Assembly: GCF_000001735.4 (NCBI RefSeq)
Contig: NC_003074.8
Coordinates: 8,804,101 to 8,868,100, forward strand
Origin: Arabidopsis thaliana
Lineage: Eukaryota > Streptophyta > Magnoliopsida > Brassicales > Brassicaceae
Length of the DNA: 64,000 nt
Reading direction: 5' to 3'
Part shown: piece after piece, positions 26,236 through 39,612 of the stretch
How the letters are laid out: each line of letters begins with the position of its first letter
Numbering within the stretch: the first letter of the stretch is position 1
The notes under the pieces: model-generated
What the model was told of the DNA's origin: nothing
What the model saw: only the letters and a program-made list of their open reading frames with translations
Database searches by the model: none
Made by a program: the position numbers and the translations under genes

Positions 26236-27738
26236 ATGGCAGGAGAGAGATCAAAGTTAACAACAAACCACTTTTATAATCATCAGATTATTCTTTGTTA
26301 CTTTCTTATCATCTCACAAGTTTCCATTGCCTCAAGCAACACGAGTAATGTAGGAGTTAACTGGGGAATAATGGCGAGTCACCAGCTTCCACCAGAAAAG
26401 GTTGTGAAGATGCTAATGGACAATAGTTTCACTAAGCTGAAACTATTTGAAGCCGACCAAAACATCTTAGACGCTCTAATTGGCTCAGACATTGAAGTCA
26501 TGATAGGAATACCAAACCGGTTTCTTAAAGAAATGGCTCAAGATACATCTGTAGCAGCTTCATGGGTTGAAGAAAACGTTACTGCTTATTCTTACAACGG
26601 TGGAGTCAACATCAAGTACATAGCTGTTGGAAACGAGCCTTTCCTTCAGACATATAATGGAACTTACGTTGAGTTCACATTACCAGCTCTTATCAACATC
26701 CAACGAGCACTAGAGGAAGCTGATCTGAAAAATGTGAAAGTCACTGTTCCTTTCAACGCAGACATCTATTTTTCCCCTGAAGCGAACCCTGTTCCATCAG
26801 CTGGAGACTTTAGACCTGAGCTAAGGGATGCAACGATTGAGATAATCAATTTCTTGTATTCACATGATTCGCCTTTCACGGTTAACATATACCCTTTTCT
26901 TAGTCTCTATGGAAATGCTTACTTTCCTTTGGATTTTGCCTTCTTTGATGGGACTAACAAGTCTTTGAGAGATGGAAATTTGGTCTACACCAATGTGTTT
27001 GATGCGAATCTCGACACTTTGATTTGTGCTATGGAGAGATATAGCTTCTTGGGGATGAAGATCATTGTAGGAGAGGTCGGGTGGCCTACGGATGGAGACA
27101 AGAACGCTAATGTAAAGAGTGCAAAGAGATTCAATCAGGGAATGGTAAAGCATGCTATGTCTGGAAATGGAACGCCTGCGAGGAAAGGAGTGATTATGGA
27201 TGTTTACCTTTTCAGCCTTGTTGATGAGGACGCCAAGAGTATAGCACCGGGGACTTTTGAGAGGCACTGGGGGATCTTTGAGTTTGATGGGAGACCGAAA
27301 TATGAGCTTGACTTGTCAGGTAAAGGAAATGACAAGCCTTTGGTTCCTGTGGAAGATGTGAAGTATCTGCCCAAAACTTGGTGTATTCTTGACCCTAATG
27401 CATATAACCTCGATGACTTGCCTGATAATATCGACTATGCTTGTAGTTTGTCTGATTGCACAGCACTCGGGTATGGATCCTCTTGTAACCATCTCACTGC
27501 TACAGGAAATGTTTCATATGCCTTTAATATGTATTATCAGATGCACGATCAGAAAACATGGGACTGCGATTTCTTGGGGTTGGGTTTGATCACAGATGAA
27601 GATCCATCTGATGAACTTTGCGAGTTCCCTGTAATGATTGATACAGGAGATTCAACGAGGTTGCAGCCTGGATCTTCAAGAGTGTTGACCAGAGTCGCAG
27701 CCGCGGTTTTAGTTATGTTGGTCCTTCCCATCTTGTAG
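26236..27738 (+). CDS. Glucan endo-1,3-beta-glucosidase, GH17 with X8 domain
   Basis: Single-exon gene for 500 aa. It has a signal peptide (hydrophobic [15 protein letters not shown], residues ~18-32). The GH17 catalytic domain starts at VGVNWG. The probable acid/base is Glu134 in YIAVGNEPF and the nucleophile Glu280 in [11 protein letters not shown]-terminal X8/CBM43 domain begins WCILDPNA with its paired cysteines ([15 protein letters not shown]). The hydrophobic end ([18 protein letters not shown]) after a small-residue stretch fits a GPI-anchor signal. Family members hydrolyse beta-1,3-glucan (callose) at the cell surface, including at plasmodesmata. The gene is divergent from MSH1 and converges on CLSY4 with about 250 bases between stops. 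The frame is open throughout. Confidence 0.93.
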   Translation: MAGERSKLTTNHFYNHQIILCYFLIISQVSIASSNTSNVGVNWGIMASHQLPPEKVVKMLMDNSFTKLKLFEADQNILDALIGSDIEVMIGIPNRFLKEMAQDTSVAASWVEENVTAYSYNGGVNIKYIAVGNEPFLQTYNGTYVEFTLPALINIQRALEEADLKNVKVTVPFNADIYFSPEANPVPSAGDFRPELRDATIEIINFLYSHDSPFTVNIYPFLSLYGNAYFPLDFAFFDGTNKSLRDGNLVYTNVFDANLDTLICAMERYSFLGMKIIVGEVGWPTDGDKNANVKSAKRFNQGMVKHAMSGNGTPARKGVIMDVYLFSLVDEDAKSIAPGTFERHWGIFEFDGRPKYELDLSGKGNDKPLVPVEDVKYLPKTWCILDPNAYNLDDLPDNIDYACSLSDCTALGYGSSCNHLTATGNVSYAFNMYYQMHDQKTWDCDFLGLGLITDEDPSDELCEFPVMIDTGDSTRLQPGSSRVLTRVAAAVLVMLVLPIL

Positions 27739-27984
27739 TAAGTACCTGTTGTTTGTTATGTCTTGTAAATCTCTCAAGTTTTACTTCCTGCAAAAGAATC
27801 TTTCAAACTAAAGGTTGTTCCCTTCGATTAGCATAGCCTTGGAAAATACACAACTTCATTAACTAGAAGAAATTGAATCACAGAATTACATATTACTAGA
27901 GTGATCTGTTCCAAAGCTGGAAGTTAAGTAATATAAACACCTAGAGTCTCAGAGTGGGATTAACAGAGAGAAATGATATTTCAA

Positions 27985-30900
27985 TCAGAAGAAGCTGGTA
28001 TTCATGTCAGATTTCTTTGGGTGATAAAGTATCTTCTCAAATATGTGTTTCAGCTTCTCGTGCCGAACCATCTCGTCGAGGATTCTATCTTTGGAAACAA
28101 CTTCGTTGTTAATCGGCTTGTCCTTCTCATTGGTAGAAGAGAAGACCAGTTCGGATATGCGATGTTTCTCACTTTGCTTACAGTACTTGTTCCACTCAGA
28201 TGTGTCTTTGACCATGAGATGGTAAATGAACACAGCACGCTTTTGACCAATTCTGAAAGCTCGACTTATGGCTTGGCTTTCAACAGAAGGGTTCCAAACA
28301 ACATCAAGAATCACAACTCTTGAAGCGCCAACAAGACTGATACCCTCAGAACATGCTTTTGTTGATGCCAGTAGAACTTTAGATCCACTGTCTGGTTTGT
28401 TGAAGTTGTCGATCATATGCTGCCTGTCTCTTTGTTCAACTTTACCATGCATCAAGAGAATTTGTTCCCCTTCAGTCCAGTCACATTCTGCAATGAGCTG
28501 CTCCATGATCAGCTTCAGAGTGTCAATATATTGGCTATACACCAACACTTTCTCTTTCACGGTTCCACTGATGCGGATGAAGTCGATAAGGAACTTTGTT
28601 TTCACACCTTCCTCGTATTTAAGTCTAAGCCTCTTGAGAGTTCCTAATGTTGCTGGCCCAATAACCAAGTCTTCCTTCTTGGTCGGATTGCAGCACAAAT
28701 ACAGAGATGGGTGTACTGAAACAGCTGAAAGCTTGTGCTCAAATTCAAATGTGTTTTGAGAAGTGTCAATTCTGTCAAGAATTTTCTTCTGTTGAAAAGG
28801 CGGGTTCAACACGACAACACAGTCTCTTAGACCTGGAAGGCTTTCTTGAAGGATGGTTCCTTCATGGACATGCACAAAATGAGCAATCATAGCCTTAAGA
28901 TCCACAATTCTGTTTTCCTCATTCACCCTTCCGTGTTCTCCTTCTTGGCTACACTTGCTAAGTTCATGTATCCTCGAAGAAATCGTATCTTTATCAGCTG
29001 GTCTTGCCAGGCATAAGACGTTAGAAAGTTCCTTGAAATTATTCTGGAACAGTGTCCCTGAAAGAAAGATACGCTTTTCTGTTCTGACTTCAGTAAGCAC
29101 TTTCCAAATGAGACTACTCTGGTTTCTCGGGGTGTGGCCCTCGTCAAGGACCAGCAACCCCGGCAATTCTACCAACATCCTCCTAAACACTTGCATTCCT
29201 TCAGTGTTCTTATTTGCCGCGAGCTTCTCATACAGAGGGTAGCTAATTCCAAGAATGCTTTTCTGCTTCCACCACGAAACTAGCTTAACCATACGGATGG
29301 AATTATGATGCCTATTTCCCTCTAAACGTGAGACAGCTTCAGCATCCTCATACCCTGATAACTGCAGACTATTCATGTTATAAAATGGAATGTTTACGTT
29401 CCATTTCCTGACTTCGTCTTCCCAAGTACGCATTAGAGTTGCAGGAGCTATGACCATAGGATGGCTATTTGGAAACCGTTTTAAGTATGACTGAAGAAAA
29501 ACGACGGTCAAACGTGTCTTACCAGTTCCAGCCTTATGCGAAATAATGCATCCGCCACTTCCCTTAACCCCTACGCTGTTCAACTCATTAATTTTTGTTG
29601 TCCCAGCTAAATTCTTCCAAATAAATTCAAACCCTTCTTGTTGGTGTGGGTACAAAGTATCTTTGATGCCAGGGACGTATTGCCAGACAGTTCCTTCTAT
29701 ATTATCCAAAGGGGCGACAAAACTGCTGGGATCTGAAGCATCAAACTCAAGCCTGTTAGGTAAAGGGTCACCCTTTCTATCACTACATTTCTTATTGTCA
29801 TTAACACTAGGACGATACTTGTCCTGCACAATGCAGGAAAATGAACATGTTAAGAACTCAGATAAGAAAATCAACAAATAGTACAACTCAATCTAGGATT
29901 TCAGAGCGCTATAAAAATGTTACCATGGCTGGTGAGATGTCTTTGATCTCGACAGCCACATACGCACAGTGGACGCATTTCAAACCGATTTCATCATCCA
30001 GGACAAAGTCGTGTGTCCCTTTGCTACATAGCATATCTCCATTCTAATACATCAGAGAGCAAGTAATTTAATTTCATGGTGAATCAATGATACAAAAAAA
30101 AAAGGTGGAGATACGAACCAAAAAGCACGCAACAAGATTGTCAGGCATAGCCTGGGCAATATAGAAGAATTAGTAGTCTTACTTTATCAGGGGTAGATGA
30201 GTGCATTCCTTCCAATGTTAGAGCAACGTTCATATCTTCCCACAAGCTGTCTAATTCTTTCTCCTCTTCTGTTTTCTCGATAAGCACAGGCTCCTCGCAG
30301 CCAAATCTCAAGTTTAAAGGAGGTGAATCTTCTGTCGAGTAGTTTATTGTCTCTTCTCCATCACAGAGTTTTTCGCCACCATAAAAACTCTCACCATTCA
30401 AGTGGTTCTTCTCCCTCACCCTATGGAAACTCCTCCGTTCCCTTGGTTTCCCATGTTCATTTACCTTCTCACTTGAGCTCTCCCTAACTACAGGATCTTC
30501 TCTAGAATCAACCTCTGCTATTTTGTCCCAGGAGAAAATATCTTCCTTGAAAACGTCTTTGCTCTCCAACATAGATTTAGCTAGCAGGTTAATTACATCG
30601 AAGTTATGCTTCCTACGAAAAGTCCTCGACTTCTTATGATGGTATACTTTTTCACTTGGGTTCTTTTCGCATGTAGCATCGTCTCTGGTACCACCCTCTT
30701 CATCCTCAGAACAAACGAAATCACTATCAGAGCTCTCTACATCAGAAGAATCTGAACTTTCCCCCACGTAATCAGATGAGTCAGAATCATTAGCATCTTC
30801 ATCCATATCACTCTCACCAGAATCTCTATCTTCGCCACTAACTTCCTCTCTTGAATCAGTCCCTAATTCCTCTAAAGGGTCTTCCTCATCATCAGAACTA

Positions 30901-31622
30901 GAACTTAGACTTACAACCTCATCAGACACATAAGTCTTCTCCTCACCCCTCAAATTAGCATCATCCAGAAGAATATCACAAACCTCAGAACCAGCATTGA
31001 CATCCTCGACATGCTGATTCTCTCCCGCGATAGTTCCAAGGAAAACAACATCATCATCATCATCCGGAGATAAAGGGTTCTCTTTACCACTCACTTTAGC
31101 ATCATCCTCATCAAAATCACAAACCCTAGGAGAAATCACCGAAGCAGAACCAACATTGTCATCATCCTCTACATGATCATTCTCTCTCTGAACAGTTCCA
31201 ACGAAAACAACATCATCATCATCATCTATAGGGTTAAAATTAGAAGCTTTCTCTTCACATCCCAAATTACGATCATCAGCATCAAAATCACAAACCCTAT
31301 CACCAAAATCAAACGATTTCGATTGTAAATTCCCAGAAGTAGAACCAACATTCTCATCATCTCGCTTACCTTCAGGATATTCAGTTCTAACAAATACAAC
31401 ATCGTCGTCATCATCCTTCCTCCGCCGTCGTTTCTTCTTCCTCGGAGAAGGTGAACAAGCATCACGCATGTTAACTCTCCTCTTCTCAGTCCTCGAATTT
31501 ACACAACCCAGAGACTGATCTTCTTCTTCTCCAGAAATCCCCTTTGATTTATTGAGAATCGAGTTCAAGTAAGATTCAGTCCTCGAACGAGTTCTTCTAG
31601 CAACACAACTAGTCATATCCAT
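27985..31622 (-). CDS. CLSY4: SNF2-like chromatin remodeller of the CLASSY family
   Basis: Three exons (30183-31622, 29924-30043, 27985-29823) splice to 1132 aa. CLSY proteins recruit RNA polymerase IV to chosen loci, starting RNA-directed DNA methylation in the nucleus. The first ~480 residues are acidic and low-complexity, with a basic nuclear signal (KKKRRRRK, residues 62-69) and a three-fold acidic repeat described separately. The SNF2 ATPase follows: motif I HKAGTGKTRLT, motif II VLDEGH, motif III SGTLFQNN. The C-terminal helicase lobe has SEGISLVGASRVV and motif VI ISRAFRIGQKR. The DEGH box, in place of DEAH, is as expected for the CLSY/DRD1 group. The name CLSY4 (CHR40) rests on synteny and on the remembered length. 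Confidence 0.92.
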
Positions 31623-33632
31623 GGCTGAAGAGAGAAATCGAAAACCCTAGAATAGTGGATTTGACGAAGAAGGAAGAAAGCTCATGTCCTCTCTCCTCTG
31701 TTGTCTCTGCAAATTTTTTTTTTTTTGCCTTTGGCGGTAACGATTCAACTTTCTCGAAACATTCAATAAAAAAGGTTTTTTTTTGTTTGTTTCTTTATTA
31801 GGGTAAATTGTAATATTTGAAAAGATGAGGGGCTAAGTGAAAATTAATAGATAAGTTTGCTTCATTTCTATTGGTGGGAATTGATTGACATGAGAGTTTC
31901 AAAGTTAAAGGTGGATGTTACTGGTTCTGTCAGTAGATAGAGGTATTTAATAGGGGTCAAAATATTAGTGGAAAAATGAAAAGCTTTTAGTATTTCAAAT
32001 ATATTTTACAAATTGGTTACTAATTTTTTTTGTTGTAATGGTGCTGGTAAGGACAAAAATTCTATTATTTGCTTAGGATTCTCTCCTTTATGTTTTGATG
32101 TGAGTATGTGACTAATATTTCTGCAAACGATTTAGTGTTGGGTTATTAGAGAAAGATATCTTCTGGAGAACGAAAATCTGGAGGTGAGATCATTGCTGAT
32201 TTGAATTGTAAATTTTTTATGAAAATTTTGTGGTAATCAAATCTAATGGCGAAAATTCATAGACAGAGTCACTCACAGAGATATGCAATTTATACAACTT
32301 TTACGATTATATATTTTTTGCGGTTTAATCTATCAAAACATGTATTATAACTTAAATAGAAGATTATTATTATTTGTTTGTTTCAAAAATAAAAAGAGTT
32401 TGCGGAATAATTAGTAGAACATGTTAGAGTTAATATAAATATGATAGAGAATGAGTTAAATAGAATGTTAACTTTGACACTTCTAAATTTATAATTACAG
32501 TAATAAATTATACATACCAGAGGCTATATATAAAAATACTAAAAAAATAAATTATATCACTTTAATACTTATTTAAAATGTGTAACAATCTAAAAAAATG
32601 GTCTGGTAGTATATTACGAATTAAATTTTATTAGTTATATAAAAAAAAATATGATGAAGAGGCTCAATTCCTCAAAGCAATTTATGTGAGAGTTCAATTA
32701 TTATTAGATTTCTAAAATTATATTTTTGAGATTGGATTTCTAAAGTTCTATTTTTGAGTTTGAACTTTCAACGAGTTATAAAATTGGAAATACAAAATCT
32801 TATGGAATCGAATTATCTAACCGGGTTTAGGTTCCACCGATCAGACTAATCGGATCAGCTCAAGTTCTAAAATATGTAAAAGCTCGTAACGAGAACTTTC
32901 AAATTTGGGGCAAAAAAACATGAACTTTCTAAATGTCATTTAAATCTCAAAGTTTGGTTTGACTTTATAATAAAATGGTTAAGTTTTGTTGACCGAGTCA
33001 TTTTAGGCATGTCGTTAAATTTTTGTTAATTAAAAGATGACCGAGTTAACTTTTCATAATGTTTGGGTTTAGAACGATACCTTATATGTATTTAGAAAGA
33101 TACCTCATAAGCTTTCTGATACCCTACGTTGTGATGGTTTTTCTCTTTAATGACATCATATATGTATATAAGATTTATTTATTTCCCAAACGAAAAATTA
33201 ACTCTGTCGTCTTTTTATTAACGGAAATTTATCGATATGCCTATAATGATTCAATCAACGAAATTTACTATTTTATTATAAAGTCAAACCAAAATTTAAG
33301 ATTTTATTAACATTTTGAAAATTCATGTTTTTATGTCCCAAATTTGAAAGTTTGCAAAAAAATTTTGACATTTTTCCCGATCTAAATTTACCATTTAAAC
33401 AATAAAAAGTAAAAGGTCAAAATGTAACATTTTAGAAACACAAAGGACAAAATGATAAATATCATGCCAACGCGTTGATCGGTTTTTAGCTCTTTTCTTC
33501 CGATTTCGTTTTTTCTTTCTTCATCTCTAAGATTAAGCACACCTTGGCATCCATTTTCGTTTGAATCTCAACGTTTTTTGCTTGATTTTAGCTTCTGAGA
33601 GAGTCCAGATCCAAGGAATTGGAGGAAGAATA
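31623..33632. other. Spacer between CLSY4 and SYP32 with inverted-repeat element
   Basis: Divergent promoter region, AT-rich. The part next to SYP32 holds a short element with ~100-bp inverted arms (32894-33353). The 83-codon frame at 33059 lies inside that element and is not credible as a gene. Confidence 0.6.
32894..33353. mobile_element. MITE-like element with ~100-bp terminal inverted repeats
   Basis: The left arm (32894-32993) and the reverse complement of the right arm (33251-33353) share AACTTTCAAATTTGGG, AAAACATGAA, TTTGGTTTGACTTTATAATA and the flanking blocks in order. Weaker similarity extends about 25 bases outwards on both sides. The ~250-base interior has no coding capacity. Long inverted arms around a non-coding core fit a non-autonomous DNA transposon, possibly Mutator-like. 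I could not find a convincing target-site duplication. Confidence 0.65.
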
Positions 33633-35302
33633 ATGTCGGCAAGGCATGGGCAATCGTCGTATCGAGATCGGAGTGACGAATTCTTCAAAATTGTGGAGAC
33701 TCTAAGGAGATCGATTGCTCCGGCTCCGGCGGCGAATAATGTGCCGTATGGTAATAATCGGAACGATGGTGCGAGAAGAGAGGATCTTATCAACAAATCC
33801 GAGTTCAACAAGAGAGCTTCTCATATTGGTTTAGCTATTAATCAAACGTCGCAGAAGCTATCGAAGCTTGCGAAACGTAAGTTGTTTTAGTGTTTAGCTC
33901 ATTTGATTTGGTGAGATCTTGTGAATCTGGATTAGTTAACCTGTAATGGCTTTAGCTTAGGAATTAGAATGGTGCTTAGATCGAGAACCGATTTATTTAG
34001 TGGTGTGAATTTCTCAAGTGCTTATCTTAGTACTCGAGAATGTGTAATTGGTATGGAAGATGCTGTATTTTGTGCATAATTGTTAACTTTGTCGTTTTTG
34101 TTGCAAATCAGTTGCAAAGAGGACATCAGTGTTTGATGATCCTACTCAGGAGATACAAGAGCTGACGGTAGTCATCAAGCAAGAGATCTCTGCTCTAAAT
34201 TCTGCTCTGGTCGACCTTCAATTGTTCCGCAGTTCTCAGAATGATGAAGGGAATAACTCTAGAGACAGGGACAAAAGTACTCACTCAGCAACTGTTGTTG
34301 ACGATCTAAAGTATCGTTTGATGGATACTACCAAAGAGTTTAAGGATGTTCTTACCATGAGAACCGAGGTTTTTTCTTTGTTCCGTCGATTTCTTTTCGA
34401 TAAAGCTTGAGTATGCAGTCGTGACTGAGCTATGATTTACTTGTCTGGTGTTGCAGAATATGAAGGTCCATGAAAGTAGAAGGCAACTCTTCTCTTCAAA
34501 TGCTTCAAAAGAATCAACAAACCCATTCGTTCGCCAGCGTCCTTTGGCTGCTAAGGCTGCTGCTAGTGAATCTGTTCCTCTTCCATGGGCAAATGGGTCT
34601 TCTTCATCTTCATCTCAGTTAGTCCCATGGTAAAGTACTATTAACCGAATAACCACAGTTGCAAATACAGCATACTTCTTGAAATCTGGCTAAGAATTTG
34701 GTCTAATGGGAGTCCAGAAAGTTGTCATGGGTTTACTAGAATGTTTTCTGTACCATGTCAGTCGTTGCTGATTTAAGATCTGGCTTGTCAAGAACTCAAG
34801 ACGTTTCATAATCTCTGCTTTTACAGGAAGCCGGGAGAGGGAGAATCTTCACCATTGTTGCAGCAGAGTCAACAACAACAGCAACAGCAACAGCAACAAA
34901 TGGTCCCATTGCAAGACACATATATGCAGGGTCGAGCAGAAGCTCTACACACCGTTGAATCAACAATCCATGAGCTAAGCAGTATCTTCACACAACTAGC
35001 AACCATGGTTTCTCAACAAGGGGAAATTGCAATCAGGTTCGTCTTCCTCCTGAGGAAAAACATCAATATGTGTTATAATGTCCAATGATTCATAGAACAT
35101 TTGTGGAAAGGAAGTATAATATAATGTTGCTGGTTTATACAGGATCGATCAAAACATGGAAGATACATTAGCAAATGTGGAAGGCGCACAGAGCCAACTG
35201 GCCAGGTATCTCAACAGTATATCATCAAACCGATGGCTAATGATGAAGATTTTCTTCGTACTCATTGCATTTCTCATGATTTTCCTCTTCTTCGTGGCAT
35301 AA
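33633..35302 (+). CDS. SYP32: Golgi Qa-SNARE (syntaxin of plants 32)
   Basis: Five exons: 33633-33876, 34112-34368, 34457-34629, 34827-35036 and 35143-35302. The product is a syntaxin-5-type Qa-SNARE acting in ER-Golgi and intra-Golgi fusion. It begins MSARHGQSSYRDRSDEFF. The Habc region has FDDPTQEIQELTVVIKQEI, and after it comes a linker with a poly-Gln tract. The SNARE motif (ALHTVESTIHELSSIFTQLA through IDQNMEDTLANVEGAQ) contains the zero-layer Gln. A C-terminal membrane anchor (MMKIFFVLIAFLMIFLFFVA) ends the protein. The exon 1-2 junction yields the KLAKLAKRTS sequence typical of the family, which supports the splice choice. An in-frame Met 24 codons upstream (33561) is possible but gives a non-family leader. 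Confidence 0.92.
34855..34897 (+). repeat. CAA/CAG trinucleotide tract (poly-Gln) in SYP32
   Basis: Mixed CAA and CAG codons encode about eleven consecutive Gln residues in the linker before the SNARE motif. The codon mixture should slow slippage, but the site is a candidate for length variation. Confidence 0.85.
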
Positions 35303-35731
35303 ACATTGAGACTAAAAATTGATTTTAAAGAGTTTCAACATCTAGACATGGTTCTTTTGTCCTATCGTATCTTATTGACATGTAAAGACTTAAGAGAAAA
35401 AAGGGATCTTATGCTCTGTTCAGATTAATGGAGAGATATATAATGTCACTTTCATGTAAAATTGCTTTCAAGTTTTCCAAACAAATTTTTGTGATTCTGC
35501 TTCTCTTTTCATTACCACTGCCAACCATTAGGAATTGTTTCTTATTCCATTTGTACTTCATTTATTATGTAAAGACAAAAAAAATAATTTCATTACCGTG
35601 TTTATATATTTATTTGTTTGTAAGTTAATCAATCTACGACTTGAAAATTTGATAAATATATGGGATATGTTCAAAAGCTGCAACACAATAATCACCAATT
35701 CATGATCTAAGCAATATCTCTGTTGTTTGGT
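35303..35731. other. Convergent spacer, SYP32 / hydrolase
   Basis: 430 bases between two stop codons. It holds both 3' untranslated regions; nothing else seen. Confidence 0.6.
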
Positions 35732-38783
<3,052 letters not shown>

Positions 38784-38860
38784 TCAGTTTAAGGGTCCAC
38801 TAATCTGGAGATATGTCGTTCGGCTCAATACAAAAAGCCCAATAGTGACCAATAACAGAG

Positions 38861-38870
38861 TTTTGTTTAA
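38861..38870. repeat. Target-site duplication, left
   Basis: TTTTGTTTAA, identical to 54129-54138, directly outside the left terminus of the transposon. Confidence 0.85.
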
Positions 38871-38960
38871 GGGTAAATTGCAGGCCACATCCGTTGACCA
38901 TGTTTTATTTCCATGGATTGTCAAAGTCAAATGTGGTTTTCACCATTTGTCTTTTCGCCT
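38871..38960 (+). repeat. Left terminal inverted repeat
   Basis: Begins GGGTAAATTGCAGG. The best conserved part is 38919-38955 (TGTCAAAGT, then TGGTTTTCAC, then TTTGTCTTTTC), matched inverted at the right end. The outermost 45 bases are only weakly alike, with a one-base offset. Confidence 0.8.
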
Positions 38961-39612
38961 GCAAAATAACGCTTCTGCCCTTGCGCTTCTCTCTTAGCAA
39001 CTGTTGAAATGTACGGTTTAGTTTAGCAGGTTTAGTTACGTACACTGTTCCGGTTCAGTTGAAGATTTTTTGTTCACGTTGACGCGATTCGGTTCCGTTA
39101 CAAGTGAGATTATTCCGAAGTGACATCAACATTTAATGCCCCCAAAAAGTTTAGATGTGACTATTGTCACAATTAATGCAAAATCATCATTACATCAAAT
39201 AATATTAAAAAAATTATTAATAATAATAAAAAAAAAATTTGTTGAGATAAAGAAGATGAACCCAGGAACAAAGAATTATTGCGAACGTACATTGCTGCTG
39301 AAGAAGTGTTGATCTTGTTTTTGTACCAAGTTTGGAGCATTGCTCGTGTAAGTAATGAAGTTCTTTTAAGAAGTTTTTTTTATGTCATATTAGGATCTTG
39401 ATTGTGTTCGAACTCCATTTTTTTATCAGAATATTTGCAAAATCTATATTTGTTTGTTTAAAATAGTCAAATGATAATTGGTATTTAGGTTTATAAATGT
39501 GTAGTATCGACATTCCATTTGTTTTTTATATGTATAGTATTTTTCAGTTGCATTTAATGTGTGTCTCCTGAATTTATGATGCAGGTGGGTTACGGATATT
39601 CCCGTATTTACC

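Noticed and set aside
26860..27267. 135-codon minus-strand frame within the GH17 gene
   Set aside because: Shadow of a well-conserved coding sequence; no family features.
33059..33310. 83-codon frame upstream of SYP32
   Set aside because: It lies between the arms of the inverted-repeat element and shows no coding signature.
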